Positions 16,752 to 25,283 of a stretch of DNA of 64,000 nt are shown piece by piece; the stretch's first letter is position 1; each line of letters begins with the position of its first letter. This DNA is from an uncultured Phocaeicola sp. (GTDB lineage: Bacteria > Bacteroidota > Bacteroidia > Bacteroidales > Bacteroidaceae): assembly GCA_944320135.1 (NCBI GenBank), contig CALUGI010000014.1, forward strand, positions 1-64,000, given 5' to 3'. The position numbers were made by a program, and so were the translations under genes. The notes below the pieces were generated by a model. The model searched no databases, was not told where the DNA came from, and was given only the letters and a program-made list of their open reading frames with translations.

Positions 16752-17807
16752 ATGCTTTTTGACGATACAAAATATTTAGATTATAAATTCCCTGAACCAC
16801 AGTATTTGGGAGCAAAATATATTCATCGCGGGTGGATCGCCCAATTTGTACCCAATGAGGCTATTAATATATTAGATGCATTTGCCGGGTCTCAGTCTAT
16901 TGCATATACGTTTAAACAACTTGGGAAAAAAGTTATCACTAATGATTTCCTGAACTGCAACAATTTAATAGGGAGGGCATTAATTGAGAATCCCCAATAT
17001 ACTCTTGAAAAAGAAGATTTGGATATACTCTTTTCCCCCAATAGCGACCCGGAAGAATTTAATCTGATGGAAAAATTGTTTGCAAACTTATTCTTCTTGC
17101 CGGAAGAAGCTGCATTTATAGACAGTTTCCGCAGCAATATCAGATTTCTAAATAACAAATATAAAGAAGCACTTGCTCTGTCTGTAATGTGCAGGAGCAT
17201 GACGCGGAAAGTAACGATGGGACATTTTGCCCATACTCAAGCACTCGTGTATGCGTCAAATCCTGATCGCATTAAGCGAAACCGTAGTTTGATAAGGCCT
17301 CTTAAAGACATATTCAGAGAACTGCTCCCTGAATATAATGCAGCAATTTTTGATAACGGAAAAGACAACAAAAGTTATAATGAAAACATATTGGAATTAT
17401 TGCCTCAACTAAATAATATTGATTTGGTATATTTCGACCCTCCATATTGTAATAGCCATGCTGATTATCAATCCTTCTATCATTTATTGGAAACATACGT
17501 GGAGTATTGGAAAGACAAACAATTCGTTAACGGCACAAAACGCTATGATCCCAAAAGATATAGCGGATTTGACAAGAGCAGAGAAGCCGTTTCAAATCTT
17601 CAATTAATGTTTGAAAGAGCGAAACATATTCCTACGTGGTTGGTGAGCTATAATGACCGCAGTTATCCTGATATAAACACGATGGTTGAAATGATTGCGC
17701 CATACCGTAAGGTTACAGTAAAAAGAAAAACATATAAAACAGGACGCGGCGGGAAAGGCAGTGTCGCAGGCAGCAGTGAAATTCTTTTAATATGCACAAT
17801 GGAATAA
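16752..17807 (+). CDS. D12-class (Dam-like) adenine-N6 DNA methyltransferase
   Basis: The 351-residue protein carries the alpha-class amino-MTase order. QYLGAKYIHRGWI near the N-terminus replaces the usual GGK motif, D42AFAGSQSIAYTF is the SAM-binding motif I, and D229PPY is the catalytic motif IV. It would methylate adenine at a specific short site. A TTG codon at 16749 also reads in frame, but ATG 16752 is the better start. The next gene begins 10 nt after the stop. The pair is visibly richer in A and T than the flanking pectin genes, which points to horizontal acquisition. The recognition sequence cannot be read from the protein. Confidence 0.85.
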   Translation: MLFDDTKYLDYKFPEPQYLGAKYIHRGWIAQFVPNEAINILDAFAGSQSIAYTFKQLGKKVITNDFLNCNNLIGRALIENPQYTLEKEDLDILFSPNSDPEEFNLMEKLFANLFFLPEEAAFIDSFRSNIRFLNNKYKEALALSVMCRSMTRKVTMGHFAHTQALVYASNPDRIKRNRSLIRPLKDIFRELLPEYNAAIFDNGKDNKSYNENILELLPQLNNIDLVYFDPPYCNSHADYQSFYHLLETYVEYWKDKQFVNGTKRYDPKRYSGFDKSREAVSNLQLMFERAKHIPTWLVSYNDRSYPDINTMVEMIAPYRKVTVKRKTYKTGRGGKGSVAGSSEILLICTME

Positions 17808-17817
17808 TCCATATAAT

Positions 17818-18906
17818 ATGATGACAAACTCTGAAAAATGGGCTAAAGCGTTTAGAAATCAAAATCTTTTCGAATTCAACTTTGACAAGAATGCTTTGAT
17901 GTGGCTTAAAGTACGGGTTGTTTGCAGGGGAAAACTGATCCAACAGTTTCTTAAAGGTACTGATATCACTTTGTCTTCCTCAAAAATTGCTGAGCAGAAT
18001 GTGGAATTATTTGAAAAGTTAGAAACCATGCCAAATGCTATGCAGTTGCTTGACACGTTCTTAAATGAAAGAAACAACGAATGGTATAATGCAATGGGCA
18101 TAGATGAAAAAGCATTGAAAGATGATTTATATAAAGTCCGTCACTACGCATGGGGAGGTGACCAAAATAATTCATTAGACAAGCATCTTGTAAGCAGATA
18201 CGTCAAGATTATTAGCAGTTATGATAAACTGCTGAACAAACAAAGTGAAATTGCTGACAATGCGTGGAATTATGTCCTAACAAGTTGGTACAACAATTGG
18301 ACATCCTACCTTATTGAATCGCTTTTTAAGCGACATGAAAAGGTTATTTCGGCAATAGGTGAAATAAAAAGTGTTGATTTCTTTCTGTGTAACTATCCGA
18401 TTGATTTGAAAGTTACCTTTTTCCCAAATCAGTATATGGAAGAAAAACTGAAAATCAAACTTGGCAAGAAAGAACTTACGTGGCTGAAGCAAGAAGCTAA
18501 AAAAGTGGGAGTAACAGTGGAGCGTTCACAATCAGATGCTCAACAACTTTACACTTTATCAGAGAAACTAATGGAAATAGGGGAAAATGACATTCTGGAA
18601 ACACTGAAAAATAAAAGAAAAGAAGTAATTGCCGATGCTCAATCCAATGTGCAAGAACTTATGACTTGGCTATATGCCAATCAAGGAGAGATGCGTTTTG
18701 GAGCGGAGAACAGACTGTTTGTCATTCTTGTAGATTCGGCAAATATGAATGAATCTTGGAAGATGAAACGGGCTTTTTCTTTAATAGAACCTAAAGTGAA
18801 GAATTATCTTGACAACTTTAACGAACAATCTTTGAAAGAAATTAATTTCGTTTTCCAAGGCAAGCCATACAGGAGCTTGGCAGATGTGATATTTGTTGTA
18901 AAGTAG
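17818..18906 (+). CDS. Putative type II restriction endonuclease, PD-(D/E)xK type
   Basis: The 362-residue protein has no family I can name. Its centre carries a PD-(D/E)xK-like arrangement: E167 in the helix SYLIESLF, D187 in IKSVDFFL, and D196-x-K198 in PIDLKVTFFP. The N-terminal 150 residues look mainly helical and may bind DNA, and the C-terminus ends with a beta-strand-rich segment (LFVILVDSANMNES, EINFVFQGK). It follows the adenine methylase by 10 nt, the standard layout of a type II system. Methylase-first order suits protection before cutting. A second ATG at 17821 is an equal start candidate. Confidence 0.65.
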   Translation: MMTNSEKWAKAFRNQNLFEFNFDKNALMWLKVRVVCRGKLIQQFLKGTDITLSSSKIAEQNVELFEKLETMPNAMQLLDTFLNERNNEWYNAMGIDEKALKDDLYKVRHYAWGGDQNNSLDKHLVSRYVKIISSYDKLLNKQSEIADNAWNYVLTSWYNNWTSYLIESLFKRHEKVISAIGEIKSVDFFLCNYPIDLKVTFFPNQYMEEKLKIKLGKKELTWLKQEAKKVGVTVERSQSDAQQLYTLSEKLMEIGENDILETLKNKRKEVIADAQSNVQELMTWLYANQGEMRFGAENRLFVILVDSANMNESWKMKRAFSLIEPKVKNYLDNFNEQSLKEINFVFQGKPYRSLADVIFVVK

Positions 18907-18942
18907 TTACATGAAATGGATATTTGATGGCATTGGAACAGA

Positions 18943-18987
18943 AATAATTTCACCTATAAATAGGTCTTCTTAGTAGGTGAAATTATT
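18943..18987. terminator. Perfect 13-bp inverted repeat after the endonuclease gene
   Basis: AATAATTTCACCT (18943-18955) is followed by its exact complement AGGTGAAATTATT (18975-18987) with a 19-nt loop. There is no T-run, so it may terminate weakly, stabilise the mRNA, or mark the boundary of the acquired segment. The rest of the gap to 19146 shows nothing else. Confidence 0.5.
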
Positions 18988-19099
18988 GGAAAGAGGAAAA
19001 AGGAATGCATCATTTAGAGTTGAACATGAAGGCAGTCTCAAAACAACATGAGGCGGCCCCTTTGCATTAAAAGCGCAAGGGAGGAAATTGAATAATAAA

Positions 19100-19154
19100 T
19101 TCACGTTTCGTCCCAGAAAATCTACATGATTGTCCCCCTGAATGCTTACTTTTG
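19100..19154 (+). promoter_or_regulatory. Promoter and operator-like site of the pectinesterase gene
   Basis: TACTTTTG (19147-19154) matches the -7 box. TCTACAT begins at 19121, exactly 26 nt upstream of the box. That is the same distance as in the second susC promoter. A weaker TTCACGT lies 21 bp further upstream, at 19100. Confidence 0.5.
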
Positions 19155-19221
19155 CGACGGATGGAGATACGCTTTCCCCATCCGGACAAGGAAAACGGAA
19201 TGTTGAACCAAAAGACATATT

Positions 19222-20154
19222 ATGAAACGCATAAAAGGATTGCTGTTGCTTGTGTGGATATGCACGCAGGCTCTCGGAGCGTCTGAAGCGCGCCGCGTGA
19301 CGGTGGCGCAAGACGGCACAGGGGACTTCCGCACGCTCACGGAGGCCGTGGAGTCTGTACGCGCGCTGATGGATTTCAAAGTGACGATTTACGTAAAGGC
19401 AGGCATTTACAAGGAAAAGCTGGTGATTCCGGCATGGATACAGCATGTGGAAATCGTAGGCGAGTCGGCGGAAACGACCGTCATCACGCACGATGACCAC
19501 GCGAAGATAAACAACATGGGCACTTTTCGCACCTATACAGTGAGGGTGGACGCGGACGACGTGACTTTCCGCCATATCACTATCGAGAACAATGCGCCCC
19601 GCTTGGGACAGGCGGTGGCCCTGCACACGGAAGGAAACCGCCTGAAGTTCTACCAATGCCGCTTCCTCGGAAATCAGGATACGGTTTACACGGGAGGCAC
19701 GCACACTTCTCTCTATTTCGAGGACTGCTACATAGAGGGAACCACCGACTTCATTTTCGGCTCGGCCACCGCCTGGTTCGAACGCTGCACCGTACACAGC
19801 AAAGCGAACTCCTACATCACCGCCGCCTCCACGCCAGAAGATGTGCCCTGCGGCTATGTCTTTTCGCACTGCCGGCTTACGGCGGACGAGGGGGTGACGA
19901 AGGTATATCTGGGCCGTCCGTGGCGGCCATACGCCTACACCTTATTTATATGTTGCGAGATGGGAAGCCATATCCGCCCCGAAGGGTGGCACAACTGGCG
20001 CAATCCCGCCAACGAAACGACCGCCCGCTACATGGAATACGGGAACACGGGGCCGGGAGCCGACCGAACAGGCCGCGTCGCATGGTGCCGGAAACTGACC
20101 GACAAAGAAGCGCAGGCAATTGACGCAAGCGATGTGCTGAAAATGGAACTTTAG
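19222..20154 (+). CDS. Pectin methylesterase, carbohydrate esterase family 8
   Basis: The 310-residue protein has a signal peptide (MKRIKGLLLLVWICTQALG) and the right-handed beta-helix of CE8. All family signatures are visible: G150NQDT with catalytic Asp153, D176FIFG with the second Asp, and L230GRPW with the active-site Arg232. It removes methyl esters from homogalacturonan so that pectate lyases can cut it. No lipobox is present, so a periplasmic location, or secretion by another route, is expected. It is the first gene of the right arm, 81 nt before a pectate lyase, and probably shares its transcript. Confidence 0.93.
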   Translation: MKRIKGLLLLVWICTQALGASEARRVTVAQDGTGDFRTLTEAVESVRALMDFKVTIYVKAGIYKEKLVIPAWIQHVEIVGESAETTVITHDDHAKINNMGTFRTYTVRVDADDVTFRHITIENNAPRLGQAVALHTEGNRLKFYQCRFLGNQDTVYTGGTHTSLYFEDCYIEGTTDFIFGSATAWFERCTVHSKANSYITAASTPEDVPCGYVFSHCRLTADEGVTKVYLGRPWRPYAYTLFICCEMGSHIRPEGWHNWRNPANETTARYMEYGNTGPGADRTGRVAWCRKLTDKEAQAIDASDVLKMEL

Positions 20155-20164
20155 AGTCCGCAAC

Positions 20165-20190
20165 GGGCAGACACGCAGGCCTGCCTCTAC
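20165..20190. repeat. Palindromic intergenic repeat, GGGCAGAC variant
   Basis: GGGCAGACACGCAGGCCTGC followed by CTCTAC resembles the central element of the 13101-13257 cluster, with some stem mismatches. It lies between the pectinesterase and pectate lyase genes. Confidence 0.5.
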
Positions 20191-20235
20191 TAAAGACCGA
20201 ACGTAAACAACAGACAACTTAAAACTCAACAGCTT

Positions 20236-21705
20236 ATGAAACCCAGAACCTTTTTTTGCGCTTTGTGCGGACTTCTGTTGGCATCGGAAGGGCATCCGCA
20301 AACAGCGTTGAAAACGTATCCCAAGCCCGACCGCTCCGCCATCCCCGCCTTTCCGGGAGCAGACGGGGCCGGAAAATACACTACAGGAGGCGCCGGAGGC
20401 GCGGTCTACACGGTCACCTCGCTGAAAGACGACGGATCGGAAGGAACGCTGCGCTGGGCCGTCCGCAAGAAAGGGCCCCGCACCATCGTATTTGCGGTGA
20501 GCGGAATCATCGAACTGCAGGAACCGCTGAGAATCAACAACGGCGACCTGACCATCGCCGGACAGACTGCTCCGGGCGACGGCATCTGCCTGAAAAACTA
20601 CACGCTGAGCGTATCCGCCGACAACGTAATCATCCGCTTCATCCGCTCAAGGATGGGGGCGGACATCAAACAGAAGGGAGACGACGCGATGAACGGCTTC
20701 AAGATGCACCGGAACATCATCATCGACCACTGCTCCATGAGCTGGAGCACGGACGAATGCGCCACCTTCTACAACAACACGAACATGACCATGCAGTGGT
20801 GTATCGTCAGCGAAAGCCTGGCCAATTCCATCCACGAGAAGGGAGCGCACGGCTACGGGGGAATCTGGGGAGGACAGCCCGCCTCGTTCCACCACAACTT
20901 GCTGGCGCACCACACCAACCGCACTCCCCGGCTCTGCGGAAGCCGATACACGGGAAAGCCGGAACTGGAAAAGGTGGAACTGTTCAACAACGTCATCTAC
21001 AACTTCGGAAGCGCCGGAGCGTATGCGGGCGAAGGGGGCTCGTACAATTTCCTGAACAACTACTACAAGCCGGGACCTTATACGGCGACTAAGCCTTCTT
21101 ACAAGCGGCTGTTCACGGCATATCCGGACGACGGAAAGAACAAGAACAAGGCCGGCACGCACGGAGTGTTCCACTTCAGCGGAAACTATATCGACCCCAC
21201 CTGCAAAAGTCTGAGCGCCAAGCAGCGGGAAGACATCATGAAAGTGAACAAGGACAACACGAAAGGGCTGTCAATATCAAAAAACTTCGCCGAGGCGAAA
21301 GACCTGCTGGCAGACTCGGCCTTCGACATTGCCGAACACACGTCGCTGCAACCGACATGGGACGCCTACGAGTCGGTGCTGAAATATGCAGGGGCTTCCT
21401 ATCGGCGCGACACGCACGACAAGCGGATTGTGGAGGAAACCCGCAAGGGCACGTTCACCTACACCGGAAGCCACGGAAGCACGAACGGCATGATTGACCA
21501 GCCTTCCGACGTGGGCGGATGGCCGGAATACAAGTCGGAAGCCCCCCTGCCCGATTCCGACGGCGACGGAATGCCTGACGAATGGGAAAAAGCCCACGGA
21601 CTGAATCCGAACGACACCTCCGACGGAAACGGGTATAACCTGAGCCCTTCTTACACCAACCTGGAAATGTATCTGAACGGATTAGTAAACCACCTGTTCC
21701 CATAA
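20236..21705 (+). CDS. Pectate lyase, polysaccharide lyase family 1
   Basis: The 489-residue protein has an N-terminal signal ([14 protein letters not shown]) and a PL1 beta-helix. [15 protein letters not shown] starts the domain, [15 protein letters not shown] carries the conserved Asp/His strand, and [11 protein letters not shown] holds the catalytic Arg region. The C-terminus has a Ca-binding-like [16 protein letters not shown] followed by [16 protein letters not shown]. It cleaves de-esterified homogalacturonan by beta-elimination with Ca2+. It shares this whole layout with the gene at 29216, but that one is a lipoprotein and this one is not. A terminator follows at 21742. Confidence 0.92.
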   Translation: MKPRTFFCALCGLLLASEGHPQTALKTYPKPDRSAIPAFPGADGAGKYTTGGAGGAVYTVTSLKDDGSEGTLRWAVRKKGPRTIVFAVSGIIELQEPLRINNGDLTIAGQTAPGDGICLKNYTLSVSADNVIIRFIRSRMGADIKQKGDDAMNGFKMHRNIIIDHCSMSWSTDECATFYNNTNMTMQWCIVSESLANSIHEKGAHGYGGIWGGQPASFHHNLLAHHTNRTPRLCGSRYTGKPELEKVELFNNVIYNFGSAGAYAGEGGSYNFLNNYYKPGPYTATKPSYKRLFTAYPDDGKNKNKAGTHGVFHFSGNYIDPTCKSLSAKQREDIMKVNKDNTKGLSISKNFAEAKDLLADSAFDIAEHTSLQPTWDAYESVLKYAGASYRRDTHDKRIVEETRKGTFTYTGSHGSTNGMIDQPSDVGGWPEYKSEAPLPDSDGDGMPDEWEKAHGLNPNDTSDGNGYNLSPSYTNLEMYLNGLVNHLFP

Positions 21706-21741
21706 TTCGGAAAGCGTCCGCAAACCGTCCCCGAAAACACA

Positions 21742-21802
21742 GAGGGTATGCTGCAATGCAGGCTGACATCGTTCTTCCTGCGGCAGCATACCCTCTTTTT
21801 TT
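21742..21802 (+). terminator. Rho-independent terminator after the pectate lyase gene
   Basis: GAGGGTATGCTGC pairs with GCAGCATACCCTC and is followed by seven T residues. It separates the esterase/lyase unit from the second susCD operon. Confidence 0.85.
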
Positions 21803-21931
21803 CTGCACATCCGGATTTTTCCCCGCCCGCACGTTCGCTTCATAAACCCCGCGCCCATCAGATTGAATATGAGCGCCTTTTTCTGAAAGACGCAGGCATT
21901 TGCCGCATCGGGAGACGCACCCGTGATTAAT

Positions 21932-21989
21932 TTTTCTACATAAAGCGATAAATTTTCTACATAAAAGATGAAATTATTCTTTAGATTTG
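21932..21989 (+). promoter_or_regulatory. Promoter and direct-repeat operator of the second susC operon
   Basis: TAGATTTG (21982-21989) is the -7 box. Upstream, TTTTCTACATAAA occurs twice, at 21932-21944 and 21953-21965, exactly 21 bp apart. The nearer copy overlaps the -33 region, as an activator site would. Two half-sites two helical turns apart suit an AraC-type DNA-binding domain, such as that of an HTCS regulator. Confidence 0.6.
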
Positions 21990-22045
21990 CGGTAAATGAA
22001 AAACAAAAAACTTTAAAACTAATATCAACCACTAAAAAAACACTT

Positions 22046-25000
22046 ATGAACCGATTGCTTTTTTTAAGAAGACTTTGCGTCAGTCTATGCATAAGTATGA
22101 TCGGCATACTTGCATTCGCGCAAGGGCGAAGCGTGGAAGGCGTGATTACCGATGCCTCCGGCGAACCGATGATTGGAGTGAACGTGCTTGTAAAGGGCAC
22201 GACTAACGGTGCCGTAACCGACATGGACGGCAAATTTGTAATACACAAGGTGAAAAGCTCCGACATGCTTTCCGTATCTTACATCGGATACACGTCGCAG
22301 GACATCAAAGTAGGTTCCCGAAACAGCTTTACAATTACCTTGCGGGAAGACTCCAAGACGCTCGATGAGGTGGTCGTAATCGGTTACGGGTCTGTCCGCA
22401 AGAAAGATTTGACAGGCTCCGTTGCGACAGTAGGTGCGGAAGCGTTGACGGCAATCCCGGTAGCGACGGCCACCGAAGCCTTGACGGGAAAGATGGCGGG
22501 CGTGCAGATTACCACGACGGAAGGCTCGCCTGATGCGGAAATGAAGATTCGCGTGCGCGGAGGCGGCTCCATCACGGGCGACAACACACCTTTGTTTATA
22601 GTAGACGGCTTCCCGGTGGAATCCATCTCAGACATTCCGGCATCCGAGATAGAAGACATTACCGTGCTGAAGGACGCCTCATCGACGGCTATCTACGGTT
22701 CGCGAGGCGCCAACGGCGTTATCCTCGTCACGACCCGTTCGGGAAAAGAGGGGAAGGTGAGCGTCAACTACAACGCCTACTACAGCTGGAAGAAGATGGC
22801 AAAGAAGCTCAACACGCTGGGCGGCTCGGACTACGTGAAGTGGCAGTACGAGAAGGCCATGCTGAGCGGCGGAAAGTCGGACGAAATCAATCCGGAAGAC
22901 TACACGAAGATTTTCGGAAACTACCAGGATATGGACTTGTATGACAATGTGCCCACCAACGACTGGCAAGACCAGGTGTTCGGACGCACGGGACACACGT
23001 TCAACCACAACCTGAGCATCAGCGGAGGAAGCGACAAGATGAAGTTCACCTTCAACTATGCGCACATGGACGACAAGGCCATCATGATAGGCTCCAACTT
23101 CAAGCGCGACAACCTGAGCCTGAAACTGAACTACAAGCCGGTGAAGAACGTGACGCTGGACTTCTCCGCACGCTATTCGAACACCAGCATCGACGGAGCG
23201 GGAGCCAACGAGTCGAAGACGGAAGTGTCTACAGCCGACTCGCGAATGAAGAACGTGATGATTTATCCGCCGTTCAACTATGCCAGCCTGAGCGAAGGAT
23301 ACGACCCGGACATGAACCTGATTCAGCCCGTCACTTCCGTATGGGACAATGACCGCCGCCAGAACCGCAAGACGTTCGACTACAACGGCAGTTTCACGTG
23401 GGAAATTATCAAGAACCTGAAATTCAAGACGGAATTCGGCTTGCAGCAATACATGAACGACGACAAGCGTTTCTACGGAGTGACCACCTATAACTCGCGC
23501 ACCAACGGAAACAGCCAGCCGATTGCCGTGTTCATCGGAAGAGACCGCGAGACGTTCCGCAACGCCAACACCTTGAGCTACGACTTCAAGAAGCTGTTCA
23601 AGAATCAAGACCATCATTTGGACATTCTGTTGGGACAAGAAATCGTGAAGGTGAAAAGCAATGAAGCCACAGACGAAGTGCGCTACTTCCCCGCCCTGTT
23701 TACGGCAAACGAAGCGTTCTCTCTGACCAGCCAGGGGCAGGCATACAACACGGACAAGTTCACCAACGCCGATGACAACCTGCTGTCATACTTCGGACGC
23801 GTCAACTACAACTACCAAAGCAAGTACCTGCTTTCGGCTACGTTCCGCGCCGACGGCTCTTCCAAGTTCGCCGAAGACAATCGTTGGGGCTTCTTCCCCT
23901 CGGTAGCCGTAGCATGGCGCATTTCCTCTGAAAAGTTCATGGAAGGAACGCGCAACTGGTTAGACGACCTGAAACTTCGCCTCAGCTACGGTACGGCAGG
24001 AAACAATGCCATCGACAGTGACCAGACCCGCACCATCTGGTCGGCCGGTTCGGGAGCCGCCTTGGGATGGATCAACAATCTGTCCAGCTTCTGGACGACA
24101 GGCTCCCACATGGTGAACCCCGACCTGACATGGGAAACTACCCACACGCGCAACATCGGTCTTGACTTCTCTATCTTCGGAGGACGCCTGAACGGTACGT
24201 TCGAATACTATTGGAACACGACGAAAGACTTGCTGATCGAGTTCCCCGTGTCCGGAACGGGCTACAGCTACCAATGGCGCAACTTAGGAGAAACGGAAAA
24301 CAAAGGTTACGAACTGACGCTCAACTGGGTGGCAGTCGAGAAGCAGAACTTCGGACTTTCGATTAACGCAAATATCGGATTCAACAAGAACAATGTCGTT
24401 TCGTTGGGCGGACTGACCGAATACTCGGCCGCATCCAATTGGGCTTCTTCCGAAATAGGTTCCGACTTCGTGGTACGTCCGGGTCTCCCCGTAGGGCAGA
24501 TTTACGGATATGTGAGCGACGGACGCTATGAAGTGGACGACTTCGAGGGATACGATGCAAGCTCGAACACGTGGATTCTGAAAGAAGGCGTAGCCGACGC
24601 CTCGGAAGTAATCGGAGAGAAGATGCTTCGTCCGGGAGCCATGAAGCTGAAGAACGTAGATGGCAGCGAGGACAACAAGGTGACAACCACCGACCGCGCA
24701 ATCATCGGCGACACCAATCCGGTGGCAAGCGGAGGCTTCGGGCTCAACGCCCGAATCTACGGATTCGACGTAGCGGCGAACTTCACCTACAGCATCGGCA
24801 ACGACGTGTACAACGCCAACAAGATTGAATACACCACGGCAGGGAACAACACCAAATACCGCAACATGATAGACATCATGGCCGACGGAAACCGCTGGAC
24901 CAACCTCCGCGAGGACGGAACCATCAGCAACGATCCCACAGAACTGGCTGAGATGAACGCCCACACAACGATGTGGTCGCCGTGGATGAACCAGAACGTG

Positions 25001-25270
25001 CTGACCGACTGGGCAGTGGAAGACGGCTCGTTCCTCCGTTTGAGCACTTTGACCGTCGGCTACACGCTCCCGGCCAGCCTCACCAGAAAAGTGGGAATCA
25101 ACAATCTCCGCTTCTACGTGACGGGCTACAACCTGTTCTGCCTGACCGGATACTCCGGCTTCGACCCGGAAGTGTCTACCCGCACAAAGACTGCCCTGAC
25201 TCCGGGCGTGGACTATTCCGCCTACCCCAAGAGCCGCCAGTTTGTCATTGGTTTGAATCTGAACTTTTAA
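22046..25270 (+). CDS. susC: SusC/RagA-family TonB-linked outer-membrane importer, second copy
   Basis: The 1074-residue protein starts at ATG 22046, which opens a signal peptide (LCVSLCISMIGILAFA). An upstream frame from 21968 is open but would begin inside the promoter. CarboxypepD_reg-like domain (EGVITDASGEPMIGVNV), the TLDEVVVIGYG stretch, plug (FIVDGFPVESI, ITVLKDASSTAIYGSRGANG) and a barrel ending RQFVIGLNLNF are all present. No STN domain is present. It is only distantly similar to the left-arm SusC, so the two probably take different pectin fragments. It begins a susC-susD-lipoprotein operon. Confidence 0.93.
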   Translation: MNRLLFLRRLCVSLCISMIGILAFAQGRSVEGVITDASGEPMIGVNVLVKGTTNGAVTDMDGKFVIHKVKSSDMLSVSYIGYTSQDIKVGSRNSFTITLREDSKTLDEVVVIGYGSVRKKDLTGSVATVGAEALTAIPVATATEALTGKMAGVQITTTEGSPDAEMKIRVRGGGSITGDNTPLFIVDGFPVESISDIPASEIEDITVLKDASSTAIYGSRGANGVILVTTRSGKEGKVSVNYNAYYSWKKMAKKLNTLGGSDYVKWQYEKAMLSGGKSDEINPEDYTKIFGNYQDMDLYDNVPTNDWQDQVFGRTGHTFNHNLSISGGSDKMKFTFNYAHMDDKAIMIGSNFKRDNLSLKLNYKPVKNVTLDFSARYSNTSIDGAGANESKTEVSTADSRMKNVMIYPPFNYASLSEGYDPDMNLIQPVTSVWDNDRRQNRKTFDYNGSFTWEIIKNLKFKTEFGLQQYMNDDKRFYGVTTYNSRTNGNSQPIAVFIGRDRETFRNANTLSYDFKKLFKNQDHHLDILLGQEIVKVKSNEATDEVRYFPALFTANEAFSLTSQGQAYNTDKFTNADDNLLSYFGRVNYNYQSKYLLSATFRADGSSKFAEDNRWGFFPSVAVAWRISSEKFMEGTRNWLDDLKLRLSYGTAGNNAIDSDQTRTIWSAGSGAALGWINNLSSFWTTGSHMVNPDLTWETTHTRNIGLDFSIFGGRLNGTFEYYWNTTKDLLIEFPVSGTGYSYQWRNLGETENKGYELTLNWVAVEKQNFGLSINANIGFNKNNVVSLGGLTEYSAASNWASSEIGSDFVVRPGLPVGQIYGYVSDGRYEVDDFEGYDASSNTWILKEGVADASEVIGEKMLRPGAMKLKNVDGSEDNKVTTTDRAIIGDTNPVASGGFGLNARIYGFDVAANFTYSIGNDVYNANKIEYTTAGNNTKYRNMIDIMADGNRWTNLREDGTISNDPTELAEMNAHTTMWSPWMNQNVLTDWAVEDGSFLRLSTLTVGYTLPASLTRKVGINNLRFYVTGYNLFCLTGYSGFDPEVSTRTKTALTPGVDYSAYPKSRQFVIGLNLNF

Positions 25271-25283
25271 ACGATAGAATGTC

